This document shows, one piece after another, positions 8,926 to 18,259 of a stretch of 64,000 nucleotides of DNA (its first letter is position 1; each line of letters begins with the position of its first letter). The DNA is from Herbaspirillum sp. alder98 (GTDB taxonomy: Bacteria; Pseudomonadota; Gammaproteobacteria; Burkholderiales; Burkholderiaceae_D). The stretch covers positions 1 to 64,000 of the forward strand of contig NZ_JAIUCY010000003.1 in NCBI RefSeq assembly GCF_020179755.1. The letters run 5' to 3'. Both the position numbers and the translations under genes were made by a program. The notes beneath the pieces are model-generated. The model made no database searches and was not told the origin of the DNA. It worked only from the letters and a program-made list of their open reading frames with translations.

Positions 8926-9726
8926 ATGTCCGACATCCTCAACAAGATCCTTGACGTCAAGGCCGAAGAAGTTCGCCTTGCCAAGAAGCAGCAAGACCTC
9001 GCCAGCCTGCGACGCGACGTCGAATCCGACAGCGAAGCGCGCTCTGAACTGCGCGGCTTCGAGGCGTCCCTGCGCGAGAAAATTGCCGCCGGCCAGGCTG
9101 GCGTGATCGCCGAGATCAAGAAGGCCTCGCCCTCCAAGGGCGTGATCCGCCCCGATTTCCGGCCCGCCGAGATTGCGGTCAGCTATGCCACGCATGGCGC
9201 GGCCTGCCTGTCGGTGCTGACCGACGAGCAGTTCTTCCAGGGCGCGCCCGACTATCTGAAGCAGGCCCGCGCGGCATGCTCCCTGCCGGTCATCCGCAAG
9301 GATTTCATGGTCGATATCTATCAGTTGTACCAGGCCCGCTCGTGGGGCGCCGATGCCGTCCTGCTGATCGTGGCCGCGCTGGACCACGGCCTGATGGCCG
9401 AGCTGGAAGCCTGCGCCCACGAGCTGGGCATGGCGGTGCTGGTGGAAGTGCACGACGGCGCCGAGCTGGACGCGGCATTGAAGCTGAAGACGCGACTGCT
9501 GGGTGTGAACAATCGCAACCTGCGCACCTTCGAGACCACCCTCGACACCACGCTCAACCTGCTGCCGCGCATTCCAGACGATAAGCTGGTGATCACCGAG
9601 TCGGCCATCGCCACCCCGGAAGATGTGAAGCGCATGCGTGACGCCAATGTGCATGGCTTCCTGGTGGGCGAAGCGTTCATGCGGGCCAAGGAACCGGGCG
9701 AGGAACTGGCCCGGTTGTTTGCATAA
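8926..9726 (+). CDS. trpC: Indole-3-glycerol phosphate synthase
   Basis: The 266-residue TIM-barrel enzyme closes the indole ring from CdRP. Conserved blocks are [10 protein letters not shown] (63-72, catalytic Lys and Glu), the VIRKDFM segment with its Lys, [19 protein letters not shown] and [10 protein letters not shown]. As in most proteobacteria outside the enterics it is not fused to TrpF. It is the last gene of the operon and ends before a strong terminator. trpF, trpB and trpA are not in this window. Confidence 0.96.
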   Translation: MSDILNKILDVKAEEVRLAKKQQDLASLRRDVESDSEARSELRGFEASLREKIAAGQAGVIAEIKKASPSKGVIRPDFRPAEIAVSYATHGAACLSVLTDEQFFQGAPDYLKQARAACSLPVIRKDFMVDIYQLYQARSWGADAVLLIVAALDHGLMAELEACAHELGMAVLVEVHDGAELDAALKLKTRLLGVNNRNLRTFETTLDTTLNLLPRIPDDKLVITESAIATPEDVKRMRDANVHGFLVGEAFMRAKEPGEELARLFA

Positions 9727-9757
9727 GCCAGATATCAGCAGTAGCAATCAAAAGCAC

Positions 9758-9791
9758 CGGGGCCCTGATGAACGTCAGGGCCCCGTTTTTT
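9758..9791 (+). terminator. trp operon terminator
   Basis: A perfect 11-base stem, CGGGGCCCTGA (9758-9768) / TCAGGGCCCCG (9775-9785), is followed by six Ts. It is a canonical intrinsic terminator 32 bases after trpC. Confidence 0.93.
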
Positions 9792-9844
9792 CATCGCATT
9801 CAAAACATCCCGGGCAACAGACACTGCCCGGGACTGCTGCGCAC

Positions 9845-10603
9845 TCAAGCCGAGAAACCACCATCGATGGTCAGGCTGGCGCCGGTGATGTAACCGGCTT
9901 CAGGACCGGCCAGATACGCCACGAAACTGGCGATCTCTTCTACCTTGCCGTAGCGCGGCAAGGCCATCAGCCCCTTCAATGTCTCGGCAAAATCGCCGCT
10001 GGCCGGATTCATGTCGGTATCGACCGGGCCTGGCTGCAGGTTGTTGACGGTAATGCCGCGCTTGCCCAGGTCACGCGCCAGTCCCTTGGTCAGGCCGACC
10101 AGTGCCGCCTTGCTCATCGCATAGGCCGCGCCGCCTTCGAACGGCATGCGCTCGGCATTGGTGCTGCCGATGCTGATAACGCGACCGCCCTCTTTCATGA
10201 ACCGCACTGCTTCCTGGGTCGCCACGAAGACGCTGCGCACATTCACGTCCAGGGTGCGGTCCAGGTCTTCCAGTTTGAAATCATCAATCGGACCCAATGC
10301 CAGCACGCCAGCATTGTTGACCAGGATATCGAGGCGGCCGAAAGTCTCGGCGGTAATGCTGATGGCTTGCTTGAGGGCAGCGGCGTCGGCACTGTCGGCC
10401 TGGATCGCCAGGGCGCGGCCACCGGCGGCTTCGATCTGGGTGACCAGTTCCTGTGCCGGCTGGGGCGATGTCACGTAGGTAAAGGCGACGGTGGCGCCGT
10501 CGGCTGCGAGGCGCTTGACGATGGCCGCGCCGATGCCGCGCGAGCCGCCTTGCACGAAAGCAACCTTGTTGGCCAGGGATGGGGTGGTTTGTTGGTTCGA
10601 CAT
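9845..10603 (-). CDS. Short-chain dehydrogenase/reductase (SDR)
   Basis: The 252-residue classical SDR has the cofactor motif GGSRGIGAA near the N-terminus, the structural NNAG motif (LVNNAGVLALG), catalytic Ser in ISIGST and YAMSK with Tyr and Lys, then PGPVDTDM. An acidic residue after the second strand is absent and the segment TYVTSP is seen, so NADP(H) is more likely than NAD(H). AGGAGC precedes the ATG at 10603. It is divergent from a LysR regulator that probably controls it. The substrate is unknown. Confidence 0.92.
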   Translation of the reverse strand: MSNQQTTPSLANKVAFVQGGSRGIGAAIVKRLAADGATVAFTYVTSPQPAQELVTQIEAAGGRALAIQADSADAAALKQAISITAETFGRLDILVNNAGVLALGPIDDFKLEDLDRTLDVNVRSVFVATQEAVRFMKEGGRVISIGSTNAERMPFEGGAAYAMSKAALVGLTKGLARDLGKRGITVNNLQPGPVDTDMNPASGDFAETLKGLMALPRYGKVEEIASFVAYLAGPEAGYITGASLTIDGGFSA

Positions 10604-10679
10604 GATCTTGCTCCTGTTCAGTTGAGGGAAAACCCGGATGGGGTGAAGCAAGTATCGTTTTTTGATTATGGTTCGACTA

Positions 10680-10720
10680 GATAGCAATCACTATCTTCTT
10701 TTTAAACCATTGGTTTAAAA
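10680..10720. promoter_or_regulatory. Palindromic operator candidates between SDR and lysR
   Basis: Two dyads lie in the shared promoter region. GATAG-n6-CTATC spans 10680-10695. TTTTAAACCA-t-TGGTTTTAAA-type symmetry, read exactly as TTTTAAACCA (10700-10709), T, TGGTTTAAAA (10711-10720), forms a perfect 10-base inverted repeat ending 8 bases before the lysR start. Both are plausible LysR-type or other repressor sites. The binding protein is inferred only. Confidence 0.5.
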
Positions 10721-10728
10721 TCGCCGTC

Positions 10729-11655
10729 ATGGAATCCATGATCAGCATCGAATGCTTCGTCAACGCGGCCGACACCGGCAGCTTCTCGGCGGCCGCGCGT
10801 CGCATGGGACTGACCTCGGCGGCAGTCGGCAAGAATGTCGCGCGGCTCGAATCCAACCTGGGCGTGCGTCTGTTCCAGCGCAGCACCCGCAAGCTGACGC
10901 TGACCGAGGCCGGCGAACGCTTCCTGCAGGAAGTGGGCGGCGCGCTGGGCACCATTCGTAATGCGGTCAATAACCTGGCCACCGCCGACGGGCACCCGGC
11001 CGGTACGCTCAAGGTCAGCATGGGCACCGGGTTCGGGCGCCAATACGTGGTGCCGCTGCTGGGCGATTTCTTGCAGCGCTACCCGGCCATTTCGCCCGAC
11101 TGGCATTTCGACAACCGCCCGGTCGACCTGATCGCGGAAGGCTTCGATGCCGCCATCGGCGGCGGCATCGACCTGTCGCCCGGGGTGGTGGCGCGCGAAC
11201 TGGCGCCGGCGCACCGGGTGCTGCTGGCCTCGCCCGCCTATCTGGCCGACCACGCCCCGCTGCGCTCGCCGCAAGACCTGGCGCTGCACGATGGCATCCT
11301 GATCCGTTCGCCGCAGACCGGTCGCGTGCGGCCATGGACCTTGCGCGACCGTGCCGGGGCGCAGGCGCCGGTGACATTGAAGGTAAGAATGACCATGAGC
11401 GACCCCAACGCCGCCTGTGAAATCGCCGAAATGGGACTGGGCGTGACGCTGGTGTCGATGCCACATGCGGTGCTCTACCTGGAGCGTGGCACGCTGATGC
11501 GGGTCTTGCCCGACTGGTATGTCGACAGCGGCACGCTGTCGCTCTATTTCACGGCGGCGCGGCTGATGCCCGCCAAGACCCGGGTGTTCGTCGACTTCAT
11601 GGTGGAGCAGTTCCGCCGGCAGGCGCTGGCGGAACGCTTTTCAGCGGTTCGCTAA
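10729..11655 (+). CDS. LysR-family transcriptional regulator
   Basis: This 308-residue protein has a winged helix-turn-helix at the N-terminus (SFSAAARRMGLTSAAVGKNV, then LGVRLFQRSTRKLTLTEAG) and a periplasmic-binding-type effector domain from about residue 90. It is transcribed divergently from the SDR gene, the usual arrangement for a LysR regulator and its target. Two palindromes lie in the shared promoter. Either ATG at 10729 or at 10738 could be the start. It is convergent with the exporter gene, with four bases between. Confidence 0.92.
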   Translation: MESMISIECFVNAADTGSFSAAARRMGLTSAAVGKNVARLESNLGVRLFQRSTRKLTLTEAGERFLQEVGGALGTIRNAVNNLATADGHPAGTLKVSMGTGFGRQYVVPLLGDFLQRYPAISPDWHFDNRPVDLIAEGFDAAIGGGIDLSPGVVARELAPAHRVLLASPAYLADHAPLRSPQDLALHDGILIRSPQTGRVRPWTLRDRAGAQAPVTLKVRMTMSDPNAACEIAEMGLGVTLVSMPHAVLYLERGTLMRVLPDWYVDSGTLSLYFTAARLMPAKTRVFVDFMVEQFRRQALAERFSAVR

Positions 11656-11659
11656 GCGT

Positions 11660-13105
11660 TCAGCGGCCGGCGGCACGGCGCGCGCCGCCGCCGATATTGT
11701 TGCCGGCGTCACGCGCCAGGCCGCGATAACCCTGCACCGAAATCAACGTCACCAGCCCGGCCAGGGCAAACGCCCACTGGAAGTCGCCAAGCACGAAGTG
11801 CGCGCTGCCGTCGACGGCCTCGCCGCGCACATAGGCGGCGATGCGCAAGGCCAGCGCGCCGAAGGCGATGCCCATGCCGATCGTCATCTGCTGGGCCACG
11901 CTCCACAAGGTGCTGGCCGATCCCTTGCGGGCTTCGCTGATGTCGGCATAGGCCAGCGTGGCCAGGGTGGTAAATTGCATCGAGCGCGACAAGCCATAGC
12001 AGAACACCACCGCCAGGGTCAGCAGCAAGGGCGTGCCGGGCGTGAGCCAGCCGCAGGCGATGATGGCGCAGCCGGCGATGGCGGCATTGGTCACCGCCAC
12101 CCGGCGAAAACCGAAGCGTCGCAGGATGCGGGTCGTGAAAGCCTTCATGCCCAGGTTGCCCAGGGCGGTGGCCAGCAACAGCAGACCCGACTGGAAGGCC
12201 GACAGGCCGAACCCGATCTGGAACATCAGGGGCATCAGATACGGCACGGCATCGATACCGATGCGGGTCAGCGAACCGGTGATCACCGTCACCGAATAGG
12301 TCGGCGTGCCGAGATTGGAAAAATCCAGCAACGGATGCTCGGTGCGGCGCATGTGGCGCCAGGCCAGCCAGCCCAGCGCGATGCCGCCAGCGATGAAGCC
12401 CAGCGCTTCGAGCACATTGGATCCGGTATGGCTGGCGATCTCGGTGCCATACAGCAGCGAGGTCAAGGCCGCCCCGGAGAGGATGAAACCCAGCACATCC
12501 AGCGGTCGGCGCGCCCCGCCCTGCTCGTTGTTGACCAGCGCCATGACGGCGATGAAGGCGGCGATGCCGAATGGCACGTTCATCAGGAAGATCCAGTGCC
12601 ACGAGGCATAGGTGGTGATGAAACCGCCCACCGATGGCCCTACCACCGGCGCCACGATGGCCGGCCAGGTGATGGTGGCGATCGCCTTCATCAGGTGTTC
12701 GCGGCTGGTGCTGCGAACCACGATCATGCGCCCGACCGGCACCATCATGGCGCCGCCCAGCCCTTGCAGCACACGCGCGGCGGTGAATTCAAATACGGTC
12801 TGCGAGTAGCCGCACAGGATCGATGCGAACGTGAAAATGACGATCGCCGCGCCGAACACCGTGCGCGACCCGAGGCGATCGGCGACCCAGCCGCTGATGG
12901 GGATAAACACCGCCAGCGTCAGCATGTAGGCGGTCATGCCCAGGCTCAGTTCATTGGGCCCGACACCGAACGACTGCGCCATCTGCGGCAAGGCCGTGGC
13001 GATGATGGTGGTATCGAGGTATTCCATGAAGAAGGTTGCCGCTACGATGTAGGGCAACAGGCGCACGCGCAGATCACGTTCTGCTTGCGGTTCGGTCTCG
13101 GCCAT
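11660..13105 (-). CDS. MFS multidrug efflux transporter, DHA2 (14-TMS) type
   Basis: The 481-residue polytopic membrane protein has the drug:H+ antiporter landmarks: MEYLDTTIIATALP in helix 1 (motif D1), GWVADRLGSRTVF (motif A), RVLQGLGGAMMVPVGRMIV (motif B), and GPSVGGFI (motif C). About 14 hydrophobic segments are visible, as in EmrB-like proteins. No membrane-fusion partner is adjacent, so it may work alone. The substrate is unknown. Confidence 0.88.
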   Translation of the reverse strand: MAETEPQAERDLRVRLLPYIVAATFFMEYLDTTIIATALPQMAQSFGVGPNELSLGMTAYMLTLAVFIPISGWVADRLGSRTVFGAAIVIFTFASILCGYSQTVFEFTAARVLQGLGGAMMVPVGRMIVVRSTSREHLMKAIATITWPAIVAPVVGPSVGGFITTYASWHWIFLMNVPFGIAAFIAVMALVNNEQGGARRPLDVLGFILSGAALTSLLYGTEIASHTGSNVLEALGFIAGGIALGWLAWRHMRRTEHPLLDFSNLGTPTYSVTVITGSLTRIGIDAVPYLMPLMFQIGFGLSAFQSGLLLLATALGNLGMKAFTTRILRRFGFRRVAVTNAAIAGCAIIACGWLTPGTPLLLTLAVVFCYGLSRSMQFTTLATLAYADISEARKGSASTLWSVAQQMTIGMGIAFGALALRIAAYVRGEAVDGSAHFVLGDFQWAFALAGLVTLISVQGYRGLARDAGNNIGGGARRAAGR

Positions 13106-13126
13106 TGGCGTTCCTGTTCTTGTATG

Positions 13127-13154
13127 CGAAACGCCGGCGGGCGCCGGCGTTTCG
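13127..13154 (-). terminator. Strong hairpin after ubiB
   Basis: A perfect 12-base inverted repeat, CGAAACGCCGGC / GCCGGCGTTTCG, has a 4-base loop. It lies between the ubiB 3' end and the exporter start, both leftward. It has no T-tract in either direction, so it may stabilise the ubiB mRNA end or pause polymerase rather than terminate alone. Confidence 0.5.
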
Positions 13155-13188
13155 GGGGGCTCAACGTTAAATCATTGCACGCGCAGGT

Positions 13189-14760
13189 TCAGAAGCGCAG
13201 GAAGTGCAGCAGCAGCTGGATCACGACGATGCCACCCACCAGTCCGCCACCGAAATACACCACCACGCCCAGCAGCATGTTGGTACGACGCTGCTCGGCC
13301 ACCAGTTTCTTGAGCAGGTCGGCATTCTGCGAATGGCTGTCACCTTCGGTGTAATGCGTCAGCGCCTGGTGCACCAGGCGCGGAATCTGCGGCAGCAAGC
13401 GGCTGTAGCGCGGCACCTCGACCTTCAGTTGCTCGACGAAACCGCGCCAGCCGATCTGCTCGCTCATCCAGCGCTCCAGGTAGGGCTTGGCGGTCTTCCA
13501 CAGGTCCAGGTCGGGATCGAGCTGGCGCCCCAGTCCTTCGACGTTGAGCAAGGTCTTCTGCAGCAGCACCAGCTGCGGCTGCACTTCAACGTTGAAACGG
13601 CGTGAAGTCTGGAACAGCCGCAGCAGTACCTGGCCGAACGAGATATCTTTCAGCGGGCGATCGAAGATCGGTTCGCAGCAGGCGCGCACCGCCGCCTCGA
13701 GCTCGTCGACCCGGGTTTCCTTGGGCGCCCAGCCGGATTCGATGTGCGCTTCGGCCACGCGCTTATAGTCGCGCTGGAAGAAGGCCAGGAAATTCTGCGA
13801 CAGGTAATCCTTGTCGAAATCGTTGAGCGTACCGACGATGCCGAAGTCGAGCGCGATGTAGCGACCGAAGGTCTCGGGCGCGACCGACACCAGGATATTG
13901 CCGGGGTGCATGTCGGCGTGGAAGAAGCCATCACGAAACACCTGGGTGAAGAAGATCTCGACGCCATCGCGCGAGAGCTTGGCCAGGTCGACGCCTTCCT
14001 GCGCCAGGCGCTCGGTCTGCGAGATCGGGATGCCGTGCATGCGTTCCATCACGATCACCGACGGCGAGCAATAGTCCCAGTACATCTCCGGCACCATCAG
14101 CAAGGTCGAGCCGGCAAAGTTGCGGCGCAACTGGCTGGCGTTGGCGGCCTCGCGCATCAGGTCGAGCTCGTCGTGCAGGTACTTGTCGAATTCGCCCACG
14201 ACTTCCTTGGCCTTCAGGCGACGACCATCCGCCCACAATCGCTCGAACCAGTCGGCGGCGACATGCATCAAGCCGATATCGTGATCGATGATGGCGCGCA
14301 TGCCGGGACGCAGCACCTTGATGGCGACTTCCTTGCCATCCTTGAGCGTGGCGAAATGCACCTGGGCGATCGAGGCCGAGGCCACCGGGTCGCGCTCGAA
14401 GGTGGCGAACAGTTCATTGGGATGCGCGCCCAGCGACTTCTGGATCTGCAGCGCGGCCAGGTCGGAATCGAACGGTGGCACGCGGTCTTGCAGGCGGGTC
14501 AGTTCGTTGGCGATATCGGGCGGCATCAGGTCGCGCCGGGTCGACAGCACCTGGCCGAACTTGATGAAGATCGGTCCCAGGTCTTCCAGCGCGCGACGCA
14601 GCCGCTCGCCGCGCGGCGCCGACAGGTCGCGCCAGAAGAAGATGGCGTTGGCAATGCGCGCGATACGGGGCGGCGCGAATTCGGTGGCGATGATTTCGTC
14701 CAGTCCGTAGCGGATGGCGACGCGGATGATCTTGAGCAGGCGCAGGGAACGCAAGAACAT
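13189..14760 (-). CDS. ubiB: Ubiquinone biosynthesis protein kinase-like UbiB
   Basis: The 523-residue ABC1/ADCK atypical kinase is required for ubiquinone assembly. The family signatures are KFGQ (residues 67-70) within [11 protein letters not shown], the Ala-rich ASIAQVH nucleotide loop, VAIKVLRPG with the invariant Lys, DMHPGNILV (catalytic loop) and ALDFGIVG (DFG). A hydrophobic C-terminus ([19 protein letters not shown]) anchors it in the inner membrane. Its start overlaps the ubiJ stop by one base (TGATG), so the two are translationally coupled. Confidence 0.96.
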   Translation of the reverse strand: MFLRSLRLLKIIRVAIRYGLDEIIATEFAPPRIARIANAIFFWRDLSAPRGERLRRALEDLGPIFIKFGQVLSTRRDLMPPDIANELTRLQDRVPPFDSDLAALQIQKSLGAHPNELFATFERDPVASASIAQVHFATLKDGKEVAIKVLRPGMRAIIDHDIGLMHVAADWFERLWADGRRLKAKEVVGEFDKYLHDELDLMREAANASQLRRNFAGSTLLMVPEMYWDYCSPSVIVMERMHGIPISQTERLAQEGVDLAKLSRDGVEIFFTQVFRDGFFHADMHPGNILVSVAPETFGRYIALDFGIVGTLNDFDKDYLSQNFLAFFQRDYKRVAEAHIESGWAPKETRVDELEAAVRACCEPIFDRPLKDISFGQVLLRLFQTSRRFNVEVQPQLVLLQKTLLNVEGLGRQLDPDLDLWKTAKPYLERWMSEQIGWRGFVEQLKVEVPRYSRLLPQIPRLVHQALTHYTEGDSHSQNADLLKKLVAEQRRTNMLLGVVVYFGGGLVGGIVVIQLLLHFLRF

Positions 14761-15362
14761 CAGCGACGCTCCAGCTTCTCGAGACGCTTGACCAGCCGTT
14801 CGACATCGTCACGCAGGCGCACCACGTCGGAAGAAAAGTCTTGCAGCATGCGGGGCCGTATCAACATGGGTTGCTCTTCAAGGAAATATTCGGCGACATT
14901 CTCGGTCACCTTGCGATGCGTGGCCACCAGGGTATCGACCAGGCCGCGCGCGCCCGACACCACACGGGTGGCGGCGACGTCACCAATCACGCGCGCCAGG
15001 TCATCTTCGGCGTCCCAGCGCAGGTTCTGGCTCAGTTGCGAAATGGCGTTGGCAAAATCGGCGTCGCCTTCCAGCTTCACATACGACACTGCGCGTTCGC
15101 GATTGGCCGCGATCAGGGGCAGGTCCGACAGCTTGATGCGGATAGTGACGTTGGCGGCCTGATCGGCAGCGGCGTCCTGCACATAGCCGTCGGCGGCCAC
15201 CTTCAGGCGCAACTGCACCGCGCCGGTGTCGATGCAGGCCAGCTTGCCGGCATGGGCCACCAGCTTCTGGCGCGCCCAGGGCTCTTGCGCCAGCAGGTGG
15301 TTGACCACGGCGGCAGCGGGCTTCATCGGGTTGATCGAGGTCAGGTCGGGCAGCGAGGGCAT
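14760..15362 (-). CDS. ubiJ: Ubiquinone biosynthesis accessory factor UbiJ (SCP2 domain)
   Basis: The 200-residue protein has an N-terminal SCP2-like lipid-binding domain (about 10-115) and a C-terminal helical stretch ending in a coiled-coil-like [16 protein letters not shown]. UbiJ forms a soluble complex that holds ubiquinone intermediates for the hydroxylases and methylases. The identification rests on the domain, the length and the position directly ahead of ubiB; in enterics the order is ubiE-ubiJ-ubiB, here with a Tim44-domain gene inserted between ubiE and ubiJ. Confidence 0.88.
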   Translation of the reverse strand: MPSLPDLTSINPMKPAAAVVNHLLAQEPWARQKLVAHAGKLACIDTGAVQLRLKVAADGYVQDAAADQAANVTIRIKLSDLPLIAANRERAVSYVKLEGDADFANAISQLSQNLRWDAEDDLARVIGDVAATRVVSGARGLVDTLVATHRKVTENVAEYFLEEQPMLIRPRMLQDFSSDVVRLRDDVERLVKRLEKLERR

Positions 15363-15390
15363 GTGTTAGTGAATGACGTCCAGGGAATCG

Positions 15391-15422
15391 ACAAAATAAA
15401 ACCGCCCGGATTGCGGGCGGTT
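15391..15422 (-). terminator. Terminator after the Tim44-domain gene
   Basis: On the minus strand, AACCGCCCG (15422-15414) / CGGGCGGTT (15408-15400) forms the stem and TTATTTTGT follows. It lies between the Tim44-domain gene and ubiJ, so part of the downstream ubi transcription may come from another promoter or from read-through. Confidence 0.75.
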
Positions 15423-15444
15423 CAAGTTTAACAGCTTGGCGGGC

Positions 15445-16410
15445 TCAGACCTGTTGAATGCCAGCCAATACCCAACCGCCACCGTTTTGCGGCTTGGACA
15501 GGTTCCAGATCTCGGCGAACGGCTCGGCCGACAGTTCCGGCGCTTCCTTGATCAGGCCCTGGAAGCGAACGGTCGCCAGGTAATCGTAGGCCTGGGTTTC
15601 GATGCCCAGCAGCTCAGCGTCGAGCTGCACCACATCGGTGGCGTTGGCCGAGGCGCCGCGTTCCTGCAATTGCAGGCGCAGTTCGGCAAACATCTCGGGC
15701 GTGGTGAATTCGCGGATATCGTTGATATCGGCGCGATCCCATGCCGCCTGCAAGCGGATGAAGTAAGTCTTGGCGTTGCGCACGAAACCGGGCGCATCGA
15801 AGTCGGCCGGGATACCCCACTTCTCGATGGCCACAGGCGTGGCCGGCGGGGCCGACGACGTGCCGTAGGCATTGCCTTGCAACGCGGCCGGAGGTGGATT
15901 GATGTCGCGCAGGCCGGAGCCGATCTCGGGCGTGGCGCCGGCGGCGCTGCCGATCGGGCTTACGCCCGGCATCGGCGCGGCATAGGCCGGGTTAGTGCTT
16001 TGCTCCTGGCGCGCCCGCGAGAACATGCGAAACAGGAAGAAGGCGACGCCACCCAGCAGCAGCAAGGTGATGATCGAGCCGAACATGCCGCCACCGGCGC
16101 CGCCCATGCCGAAGTGCGACATCAACGCGCCCAACCCCAGGCCGACCAGGGCGCCACCGACGATATTGCGCCATGGGCTGGCCGGCTTGGCCGGGATATT
16201 CTGCGGCGCGGGGGCAGCAGCAGGCGCTGCCGGACGCGCAGGCGCCGAGTACGATTGTCCGTACGATGGGCTGGCCGGCGCCTGGCGCGAGTAATTCGAG
16301 GATTGCTTGCCGAACGAACCGCCGCCGCCGAGACGCTTGGCATCAGCCGGCGACATCACCAGCGTCAACGAGGTCAACGCCAGCATCAGGAACAATAGAG
16401 TTTTTTTCAT
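15445..16410 (-). CDS. Tim44-like domain membrane protein
   Basis: The 321-residue protein has a cleavable signal or anchor (MKKTLLFLMLALTSLTLV...ADA), then a low-complexity Gly/Ser/Ala/Pro-rich stretch to about residue 85, and two hydrophobic segments (IVGGALVGLGLGALMSHFGM and SIITLLLLGGVAFFLFRMF). A C-terminal Tim44/MBA1-like domain follows (about 195-315: FVRNAKTYFIRLQAAWDRADINDIREFTTPEMFAEL). Bacterial members are membrane-associated with no agreed function. GAGGT precedes the ATG. It sits between ubiE and ubiJ on the same strand. Confidence 0.88.
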   Translation of the reverse strand: MKKTLLFLMLALTSLTLVMSPADAKRLGGGGSFGKQSSNYSRQAPASPSYGQSYSAPARPAAPAAAPAPQNIPAKPASPWRNIVGGALVGLGLGALMSHFGMGGAGGGMFGSIITLLLLGGVAFFLFRMFSRARQEQSTNPAYAAPMPGVSPIGSAAGATPEIGSGLRDINPPPAALQGNAYGTSSAPPATPVAIEKWGIPADFDAPGFVRNAKTYFIRLQAAWDRADINDIREFTTPEMFAELRLQLQERGASANATDVVQLDAELLGIETQAYDYLATVRFQGLIKEAPELSAEPFAEIWNLSKPQNGGGWVLAGIQQV

Positions 16411-16469
16411 GGGGGGACCTCTTCAAAAGAGCCTCGGGTGGTGCATTGTTGCCGCAAAAACTTAAGCCA

Positions 16470-16512
16470 CCCTTAACCTCTGACTTCTAAGTTCTAACCT
16501 CTAACTTCTCAA
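16470..16512. repeat. Short pyrimidine-rich direct repeat
   Basis: The gap after ubiE contains CTTAACCTCTGACTTCTAA followed by a second, near-identical CTAACCTCTAACTTCT copy, about 17 bases apart. No function is evident; it could be local slippage. Confidence 0.45.
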
Positions 16513-17247
16513 CTACATCTTGATGCCGGTATGCAATGCGGCAACGCCGGCGGTCAGGTTGAAATACTGGACGCGCTCCAGCCCGACCTGCTCCATCATC
16601 TGCTTGAGCGTTTCCTGGTCGGGGTGCATGCGGATCGATTCGGCCAGGTAGCGGTAGCTGTCGGCATCATTGGCGACCTTCTTGCCCAGCCACGGCAGCA
16701 CCGAGAACGAGTACACGTCGTAGGGCTTCTTGAGTGGCTCCCAGACCTTCGAGAATTCCAGCACCAGCAACTTGCCGCCGGGCTTGAGCACTCGCCGCAT
16801 CTCGGCCAGCGCGGCATCCTTGTGGGTCATGTTGCGCAGGCCGAAGGCGACCGACACGCGGTCGAAGTAATTATCGGGGAACGGCAGTTTCTCGGCGTCA
16901 CACAGCATGGTGGGCGTCACGACGCCCTTGTTGAGAAGGCGATCACGACCGACGCGCAGCATCGATTCGTTGATATCGGTCAGCCACACTTCGCCGGAGG
17001 GGCCGGCCTGCTTGGCGAAGGCCTTCGACAGGTCGCCGGTGCCACCGGCAATATCGAGCACCTTAAAGCCCGGCCGCACGCCGGCCTGGGCGATGGTGAA
17101 GGCTTTCCAGATGCGATGCAGGCCGGCCGACATGAAGTCATTCATGACGTCGTACTTGGCGGCCACCGAGTGGAACACTTCGCCGACCTTGCGGACCTTG
17201 TCTTCTTCTGCAACTGTTTCGTAACCGAAATGAGTGGTGTTGGTCAT
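16513..17247 (-). CDS. ubiE: Ubiquinone/menaquinone C-methyltransferase UbiE
   Basis: The 244-residue SAM-dependent methyltransferase methylates 2-polyprenyl-6-methoxy-1,4-benzoquinol (and demethylmenaquinone where present). Motif I is [15 protein letters not shown]. Further family blocks are [18 protein letters not shown] near the N-terminus, [12 protein letters not shown], and [18 protein letters not shown]. The C-terminus ([17 protein letters not shown]) is the standard UbiE ending. It is part of the leftward ubi cluster. Confidence 0.97.
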   Translation of the reverse strand: MTNTTHFGYETVAEEDKVRKVGEVFHSVAAKYDVMNDFMSAGLHRIWKAFTIAQAGVRPGFKVLDIAGGTGDLSKAFAKQAGPSGEVWLTDINESMLRVGRDRLLNKGVVTPTMLCDAEKLPFPDNYFDRVSVAFGLRNMTHKDAALAEMRRVLKPGGKLLVLEFSKVWEPLKKPYDVYSFSVLPWLGKKVANDADSYRYLAESIRMHPDQETLKQMMEQVGLERVQYFNLTAGVAALHTGIKM

Positions 17248-17331
17248 GGCTGGTATGTGACTGGAATTGGTGATGAGCGCAATGACACGCGACAGCGTGA
17301 AGAGCGCATTATAAATCGGCGCTTTGCCGCC

Positions 17332-17763
17332 TTAGTGCTTGTGACCGCAACCGTGTCCACCGCCCTGCTCCAGCGGCACGGCCTGCGGATCACGTCCGCC
17401 GTCGCGGGTAAAGCCGGCGGCTTCCAGCTTCTGCAGGTAGGTTTCCCACATCGGGGCCTGGTCACGGCCCAGCTGGTACAGGAAATCCCAGGTGTAGATG
17501 CCGCTGACGTGGCCATCCGAGAACAGCGGTTTGACGCCGTAATTGCCGACCGGTTCGATACCGTCGATGCCAACCTCGCGCTTGCCGATCTGCAGCACTT
17601 CCTGGCCGGGACCATGGCCGCGCACCTCGGCCGAAGGCGAATATACGCGCATCAGTTCGAAGGGCAAGGCAAAGCTGGCGCCATCGTCGAACTCGACCTC
17701 GACCACGCGCGACAGCTTGCGGACCTTGAACGACAGCGGAACCGGCGACGATGAAGAGCTCAT
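17332..17763 (-). CDS. DUF971 domain protein
   Basis: This is a 143-residue protein from the ATG at 17763; a TTG at 17781 would add six residues. It contains the DUF971 fold, related to the N-terminal domain of gamma-butyrobetaine hydroxylase (VVEVEFDDG, LPFELMRVYSPSAEV, VGNYGVKPLFSDGHVSGIYTWDFLYQLG). The C-terminus is His/Gly/Cys-rich (GGGHGCGHKH), suggesting metal binding. Members are often found near ubiE or Fe-S genes, but the role is not established. Confidence 0.88.
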   Translation of the reverse strand: MSSSSSPVPLSFKVRKLSRVVEVEFDDGASFALPFELMRVYSPSAEVRGHGPGQEVLQIGKREVGIDGIEPVGNYGVKPLFSDGHVSGIYTWDFLYQLGRDQAPMWETYLQKLEAAGFTRDGGRDPQAVPLEQGGGHGCGHKH

Positions 17764-17817
17764 GCAGGACTCACGATTCAATAAGAGAAAGCGGGCACCG
17801 GGACAAACCCGGCAACA

Positions 17818-18258
17818 TCAGGCGTCAAGGGCAGCGGCCTGCAATTGCTGCTGGATCGCCAGACGCAGTTGCGGCAACCGGGCACGACGCGCTTCGAGCG
17901 CCGCCGGATCGGCAGCGCGCTGTGGCGCGGCCCATACCGGCGCGGGAAAGTGACAGTCATCCGGATAGCGCGGAATGACGTGCCAATGCACGTGGGGCGT
18001 CATGTTGCCCAGCGTGGCCAGATTGACCTTCTCCGGCGCCATCGTGGCCCGCACTGCGGCCTCGACCGCCCACACGGCGTTGGCCACCAGGGTCCGGTCG
18101 GACGGCGCCAGGTCGGTCATTTCCTTGACATGGCTGTTCCAGACCACCCGGCAGAAACCCGGGTAATCCGGTTCGTCGACCAGCACCACGCGAAACGACG
18201 GATGCTGCCACAGCACCTCGCCGCCATCGCCGGCGCACAGATCACAGGTGGCGCTCAT
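17818..18258 (-). CDS. HIT-family hydrolase
   Basis: The 146-residue protein carries the histidine triad HVHWHVI (HxHxHxx), where the middle His is the nucleophile for nucleotide phosphoramidates or dinucleotides. An N-terminal CDLC pair may bind zinc, as in some branches. Its ATG follows the stop of the large dehydrogenase gene after one base, so the two are translationally coupled. The substrate is not determinable. Confidence 0.9.
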   Translation of the reverse strand: MSATCDLCAGDGGEVLWQHPSFRVVLVDEPDYPGFCRVVWNSHVKEMTDLAPSDRTLVANAVWAVEAAVRATMAPEKVNLATLGNMTPHVHWHVIPRYPDDCHFPAPVWAAPQRAADPAALEARRARLPQLRLAIQQQLQAAALDA

Positions 18259-18259
18259 G

